Assembly (NCBI GenBank): GCA_009760855.2
Contig: WPIO01000067.1
Coordinates: 2,063,501-2,127,500, forward strand
DNA length: 64,000 nucleotides
Origin: Cristatella mucedo
Taxonomy: Eukaryota; Bryozoa; Phylactolaemata; Cristatellidae
Direction: 5' to 3'
Positions 58,800-64,000 of the stretch are shown here, piece by piece. Position numbers and translations under genes: made by a program. Positions within the stretch are counted from its first letter, which is position 1; the number at the start of each line of letters is the position of its first letter. Under the pieces are notes generated by a model that was given only the letters and a program-made list of their open reading frames with translations, was not told the origin of the DNA and did not search any database.

Positions 58800-60650
58800 A
58801 GTAAAATTGAGTAAAATTGGGATGGCAATGCACTTCTACTTGAAAGTGCTAAGTGTAAAGCCTTCGCTTACTCGGCGGAAAATTTGCTTGTAGTTATCAT
58901 TTGCTAGCCTCAGTTCCTGGCACCTTTGGAGAGAGAACAGAAATAAATGTCATTCTTTCAGTCGCTGTCGGGTGAGGCTAATTTTCTTATCTGTTCTTGT
59001 AGAATTCGCTCGGAGTGGATGCTCCATCAACGACCAGACCAAGCTTGTCTTTGATGTTTTCACGAGAACCAGAATAAACATATAGGCGTGGCAAAAATGC
59101 TTGGATTCCTAATATAACACACCGTTTATAAAGTCACGACTGATAATGAAAAGATGAAGCAGCAAGTGCGAAACTATACCGATATATTTTTTTTTCGCTT
59201 ACTAAGATTGCTATGCATTTGGGTTCTCTCCTACTCCTCAGCAATCCTCCCGGATAGCAGTGCTATTGGAAAGAAATATCAGCCATTGTTATAAGATATG
59301 CAGAGGATAAAGCAAAAACTGCAACTTGCTGTGGCTTACTAAGCTAAAGATATCGCGCCGCTGGTTTCTATCTAAGACGTGCACACGTTCTCGTATGAGT
59401 GGTTGCCTCAGCCTTGCCTCTTTTTGAGGAATCATTCCGGTTTGTTCCTCACACTCAGACTAATTCAAACTCTTGAGGTTCAAATCTAGCTAGACACGAG
59501 CTAAAGTTGCTTCAGTTCACCTGGAGAAACCAGCCCAGAGAAAAAATCGCATAACAAGAGGCAGGATGCGATGATAATTACAAGTATAAGAATCAAACAT
59601 TTGTATAGCGCCATCAAAGAACCTAGTGAGTTACAGGCGTAGAAACGAGGTGGTACATAAGTCTGAATCATGTTTATGAAGTATCCGTGTCTAACAAAAA
59701 TCGAATTCTCACATTCTAGCTCAGCTAAAAGTAAGCAGACTTAACTCTTAACTTAACTTAACCTGGAATGACAGCAATGCAATAAGTTTTTTAGCGAAAT
59801 ATTTTAGAGAATTTGACTGGAGGGCAGAGGAGTAACTAAAGCTGAGGTACATCTGTGTGATATACGCCTCGCTGTGAAAGCCAAGATGTCACTCGGTGTT
59901 GAAATCGGCAAGAGGAAGAGTAATAATTGTGAACGGAAGCGAATCAAGTACCACAAGCACAGAGAGCCCAGAGGCGCCAGTTACTTCAGTGGCTCCTCAG
60001 ATGACCTCTGTCCGTTCACATAATTAAGATGGGGTCACCCACTGAGAACAGATCTGTTCCGTCGCACTGCCGTGAAAGTGATGTCCGGATGAGATTAGTA
60101 GCACTCGAGAAGGACTTGATAATCATCAGTCTCAACGAACGCTGCCGAACGATTGAGCAAGACAACGATCGACTTTTTATAAGTTAGTATTCCTTAGCTC
60201 TTTTTACTGCCGAAGACATGCTGACTCTGTACACGTAAAACCAGACCGAGGCTTGCTTGCTAGATTTGAAGGTTTAGTATAAGAGAGCAGCTAGTCTGCT
60301 AAAATTTGCTCCCGCGCCTTTGATAGAACATGTAGAAGGAAGAACATGTGGAAGGTACCCAAGGTCTGCTGGTATTTCAATTTCTTGTTTAGTGCTCACT
60401 GCACGGAAAGAGAATAAGTTCTCTAAGGATCCTACATCAAATGCATTTATATAGAGTCCATTCCTGAGTATACCACGTTCCCCTTGAATGCTGTACGTCG
60501 ACTCATTGCAACATCTCAATATCTACGTTAAAGCAGGTCATAGTTAACCGTGTCCGTAATTCTTATCCCACTCAAAGAAGACAACAAGTTCTTTGCATCC
60601 TATTCTCACTGTCCTGCTCCTAAGTTGCTTTGATCTCTGCTGCCAGGTAT
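58800..60650. other. No gene recognised
   Basis: AT-leaning, one decayed LINE/SINE tail at 59565-59650. Confidence 0.35.
59565..59650 (-). mobile_element. LINE-A or SINE-B tail remnant
   Basis: TATAGCGCCATCAAAGAACC followed by TAGTGAGTTACAGGCG, a degraded inverted form of the shared LINE-A/SINE-B 3' terminus. Confidence 0.35.
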
Positions 60651-60662
60651 AACTAGTAGCAT

Positions 60663-61500
60663 TAATAATAATAATAATAATAATATTGCACTTGATAAAC
60701 CGCCCTCAGAGAACTTAATCTCTTTCTAGGCGCTTTACATTTGCTGCAAAGTGATATGCAATTGAATAGTAAGTAAAATCATGCTTGAAAAACAAACAAA
60801 ATAAATAATATGGTTAGGGGTGACATGCACAGGGTCAGCATGCAATTGTGGTTAGTGGCAGCATGCACAGTGTCAGCACTCATAAGCACATCAAGGACGA
60901 ATCACAGGGACCCACTAAATGCTGTCCTAAATAGGTGTGTTTTTAAGTTTCTTTTAAATGTGGTCAGGTCATGGGATGTTCTGACGCAGCTCGGGAGGGA
61001 GTTCCAGGCTGTGGGAGCATACGAGCTAAATGCACGGTCTCCAAAGGATTTAAGGTTTGTACGAGGTATTTCTAGACTGTTGGATTCCGAAAAGCGAGTG
61101 GTACGATGCTTTGCCTGATGGGGTAGTATATCTGAAAGGTAGGCTGGAGCCATAGAATGAAGAGACCTAAAAGTGAGCGACAAAACCTTGAAGTCAATCC
61201 GTTGCTTGACTGGTAGCCAGTGCAGGTCGGCTAGAAGTGGAGTAATGTGGCAACTGCGACGCTCACGACAGACAAGCCTAGCTGCAGAGTTTTGCACCAG
61301 CTGCAATCGTCTGATCGGACATGCTGGTAGGCCTGTAAGCAGTGAGTTGCAGAAGTCGAGACGAGATGTCACGAATGCATGGACCAACTTGGACGTGGTA
61401 TCCTTATCTAAACAAGCCCTAATTTTAGCAATGTTATGAAGCTGAAAATAGGCTGATTTGACTGTGGAGCTGATGTGGTCGTCTAACGAGAGGTCGCTTT
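60663..61500 (-). mobile_element. LINE-A copy with complete 3' end
   Basis: The best preserved LINE-A C-terminal domain here: a 161-residue frame (61387-60902) containing RLQLVQNSAARLVC, HITPLLADLHWLPVKQRIDF, MAPAYLSDIL and FKRNLKTHLFRTAF. It is followed by the UTR and AAGCGCCTAGAAAGAGATT, then an (ATT)n tail (AATAAT on the plus strand at 60663). Head-to-head with the plus copy starting at 61510. Confidence 0.88.
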
Positions 61501-61509
61501 GGAATATAA

Positions 61510-63118
61510 ATATGTCATTAATCTCAGGTCATGTCCCAGCACCTTTAAAAAAAGGTGTAGTCAGGACATTTCTTAAGTTAGCGACAGTTGTCCAAGAAAA
61601 CTTGAGAGCAACTACCGCCCAATCTACCTTCTGTCATTTCTATCACAGACACTGGAACGAGTCGTGGCAGACCAGCTGAACTCATGTAATGAACCTTCAC
61701 ATCTTGCCAGTAAGTTTCAGTCTGGCTTAAGAGCTAATCGCTCCACGGAGTCAGCATTGTTTAAGGTGTACAACGACCTACTTAGGAATGCAGACATAGG
61801 TAGAGTGTCTGTTCATTTTGCTCAAAATTTCGGCTGCTTTTGATAGTATCGATTACAAAGTTCTTCTAGAGCGCCTCTCATCTCGCCTGGGCATCACTGG
61901 CACTGCTCTGCAATGGTTCAGGTCCTATCTTAGTGGGATACTCCAGATTATTGAAGTGAATGGACAAAGATCATCCGATGTACCTTTGAAATATGGGGTA
62001 CCTCAGGGCTCTGTGCTAGATCAGGTTCTCTTCATGGTTTATACTCCCCCTCTTGCTGATGTGATTGCCAAACACAATCTAGGCTTTCACTCAGATGCGG
62101 ATGACACTCGGGTGTACCTTTGCTTTGATTTCTTCCAGCCTTGGAGTACCTCGAGTTCTCTCAAGTCACTTGCTGCATGTATTGATGACATCCGCACGTG
62201 GGTGGAAGCGAATTTCCTTAAGTTAAATGATGATAAAATCAAAGTACTAGTTATTTGCAATGCAAGTGTGATTCAGAAATCGGACAGGCTAAAGCTTACA
62301 ATCGGCTCTACTCACATCTTTTCTGTTTAATCAGCACAAAATCTTGGAATCATATTCCTAAGTTTTTCGTTAGAAAACCACATCAGCTCAACAATCAATT
62401 CTGCCAGCTTTCAGCTGCGTAACACTGCTAAAATTGTGTCTTGTTTAGATAAGGATACCACGTCTAACTTGGTCCATGCATTCGTGACATCCCGTCTCGA
62501 CTTCTGCAACTCACTGCTTAGTGGCCTACCAGCATGTGCGATACGGCTATTGCAGCCGGTACAAAGCTCTGCAGGTAGCTAGCTATGTGTGTCGTGAGCG
62601 TCACAGTTGCCACATCACACCACCTCTTGCCAACCTGCACGAGCAACCAGTCAAGCAACGAATCGACTTCATGGTTTTCTTGCTCACTTCACTTGCCCTT
62701 TATTCTTTTTCTCCAACTATTAGATCTGCTCACCCACCAGGCTAAGCATCGTACCAAACGCTTTTCGGAATGTAAGTGTTTACTTAAGCCTCATAAAAAC
62801 CTTGCATCTTCTGGATACCGTGCTTCTAGATCGTACGCTCTCAAAAGCTGGAACTCACTCGCGACTTCGGTCACGACCTTCCTTGACTTGATCACATTTA
62901 AAAAAAGAAATTTAAAACGCACCTATTTATAACAGCATTTAGTGGGTTCATGTAATTCCTCCTTTATGGGCTTAAGCATGCTGAAAATATTGCATGCTGC
63001 CACTAACCACACTTGCATGCTGCCCTATGCATGTCACCCCTAACCATGTTATCCATGTTGTTTATCAAACATGGTACCATTCACCATTCGATAGTATTTC
63101 CTTGCAGCAAATGTGCTT
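61510..63118 (+). mobile_element. LINE-A (CR1/L2-like) copy with reverse-transcriptase remnant
   Basis: 5'-truncated non-LTR retrotransposon. Before and in the RT domain are VPAPLKKGVV, LNSCNEPSHLASKFQSGL, FDSIDYKVLLERLSSRLG and GVPQGSVL, followed by FHSDADDT where the family normally has FHLYADDT. The catalytic-site Tyr is therefore replaced, and several frameshifts split the frame (one open block is 61818-62330). C-terminal domain and 3' UTR follow to about 63118, but the usual AAGCGCCT-type end and (ATT)n tail are missing. Non-functional. Confidence 0.85.
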
Positions 63119-63119
63119 T

Positions 63120-64000
63120 GTCTTTGTATCTCAGGCGTTTGACACTCAGTCCTCATTTGTTCGCACGTTTTGTCAAGCTTGCAGTCAGCAGACCTAGCAA
63201 GTTTAATTTCTTCGGTGAATCTAAGGTTACTTTGGCGGAGAGGACACGACGTGCTTAGTCAGACGTCCCGCAGGGTAAAGCTTTTAAGCAAGTACTGCTA
63301 GGTATCGTCCTGCCAATTATTGCAGTCGGAAGTGGGCATAGTGGGTGACGAAGTGGAGTTCTCTTACTACTCTGGAGCTTACGTTTGCAGAAAACAGGGC
63401 GGTTCGATGGCCGATAAACTGAGGGTGCAGCTAAAGAAAACTTTAAGAAAGCTTTAGCTGTTCACTTAGAACTTGCTGCATTAAAAGCAAGCCACAGTTG
63501 ATAATCTTTAATGCGTGCTGCTGAGATCATTGTTCAAAGCCCAAAAAGCCTGTTATGAAGCATGTCGGAAAAAATTAATCGTATGTTTACGGACTTTGGA
63601 GCTAGAAACTGTAATTTAGACTCTTGTCCAGCACGTACGGTGGGCTTCGCTGGAACGACGGGTCAATAAAGAATCGGAGAACCCTCCGAACACTGCCACC
63701 TGGTTGCGTCGCATTCTGCTGCCCTGTCTTTGATTATTAGTGCAGCATCAAGTGGGCCAAATGTCAGCTCGAGATGCAGCTGCGCCTGAATGTTGAGACA
63801 ATCGATAGTTGCATTGACAGGTCGCACTTCTTGTAGACACTGGGATTCTTGAGAACGATAGCACGAGTTCGTACTCAAGCCCTTTTAAATGCGCGTGGGC
63901 ATGATGCTGTTAATAATTAAAATTATCTTGGCGCATGATGTATATGTGCAAATGCATGCTGATTTTGTTATCTTACAAACATGTGTACATTTATATTGTA
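63120..64000. other. No gene or known repeat recognised
   Basis: Follows the broken 3' end of LINE-A; only short frames. Confidence 0.35.

Noticed and set aside
61818-62330. Active reverse transcriptase
   Set aside because: The catalytic YADD-type motif is changed to DADD, the GVPQGSVL follow-on is altered and frameshifts lie on both sides.
60663-63118. Twin-priming (5' inversion) of a single LINE insertion
   Set aside because: Both halves carry the C-terminal domain and a 3' UTR, which twin priming of one RNA would not give.

Overview
This window looks like nuclear DNA of a metazoan, most likely an invertebrate; I cannot name the phylum. It has no bacterial-style operons. Instead there are long (GA)n/(CT)n and (GT)n microsatellites, 5'-truncated CR1/L2-type non-LTR retrotransposons (LINEs), tRNA-derived SINEs, and open frames that only make sense when joined through short GT-AG introns (77 and 111 nt). 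Most long open frames are microsatellite or transposon translation and are not listed as genes.

Layout. 1-9 kb: intergenic DNA with microsatellites, SINE/LINE tail remnants and a GC-rich, CpG-dense stretch at about 6.86-8.1 kb. 9.4-14.4 kb: microsatellites, two SINEs, two weak small ORFs and a 660-bp polypyrimidine block. 14.5-17.2 kb: a cluster of LINE 3' ends and a SINE. 17.9-29.0 kb: three tandem copies of an untranscribed-looking unit of about 3.1-3.3 kb (T1, T2, T3), each with its own retroelement insertions, the last running into an expanded degenerate minisatellite. 29-35 kb: mostly unassigned, with two tidy tandem repeats (60 bp and 41 bp).

The main gene-bearing structure is a direct segmental duplication: copy A at about 35,478-41,705 and copy B at about 45,918-55,195. 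Each carries a minus-strand coiled-coil gene of unknown function. Its last three exons can be assigned from matching splice sites, matching phases and frame-preserving differences. Copy B is longer because of three extra blocks: about 1.76 kb, about 0.73 kb and a 0.43-kb LINE. Removing them brings it close to the length of copy A. Inside exon 2 the two genes share 186 bp that are identical by eye, although surrounding DNA is clearly diverged; this suggests gene conversion or very strong constraint.

55.2-64 kb: SINEs, an intronless Ala-rich ORF with a strong Kozak start, a 300-bp (GA)n tract, and a head-to-head pair of LINE-A copies. One of that pair retains a recognisable but inactivated reverse-transcriptase domain.

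Repeat families defined here by mutual comparison: LINE-A (ATT)n tail; LINE-B (ACATT)n tail; SINE-A, SINE-B and SINE-C, all tRNA-like. SINE-B shares its 3' end with LINE-A, as expected for a SINE mobilised by that LINE. All coordinates and comparisons were read by eye, without alignment software.
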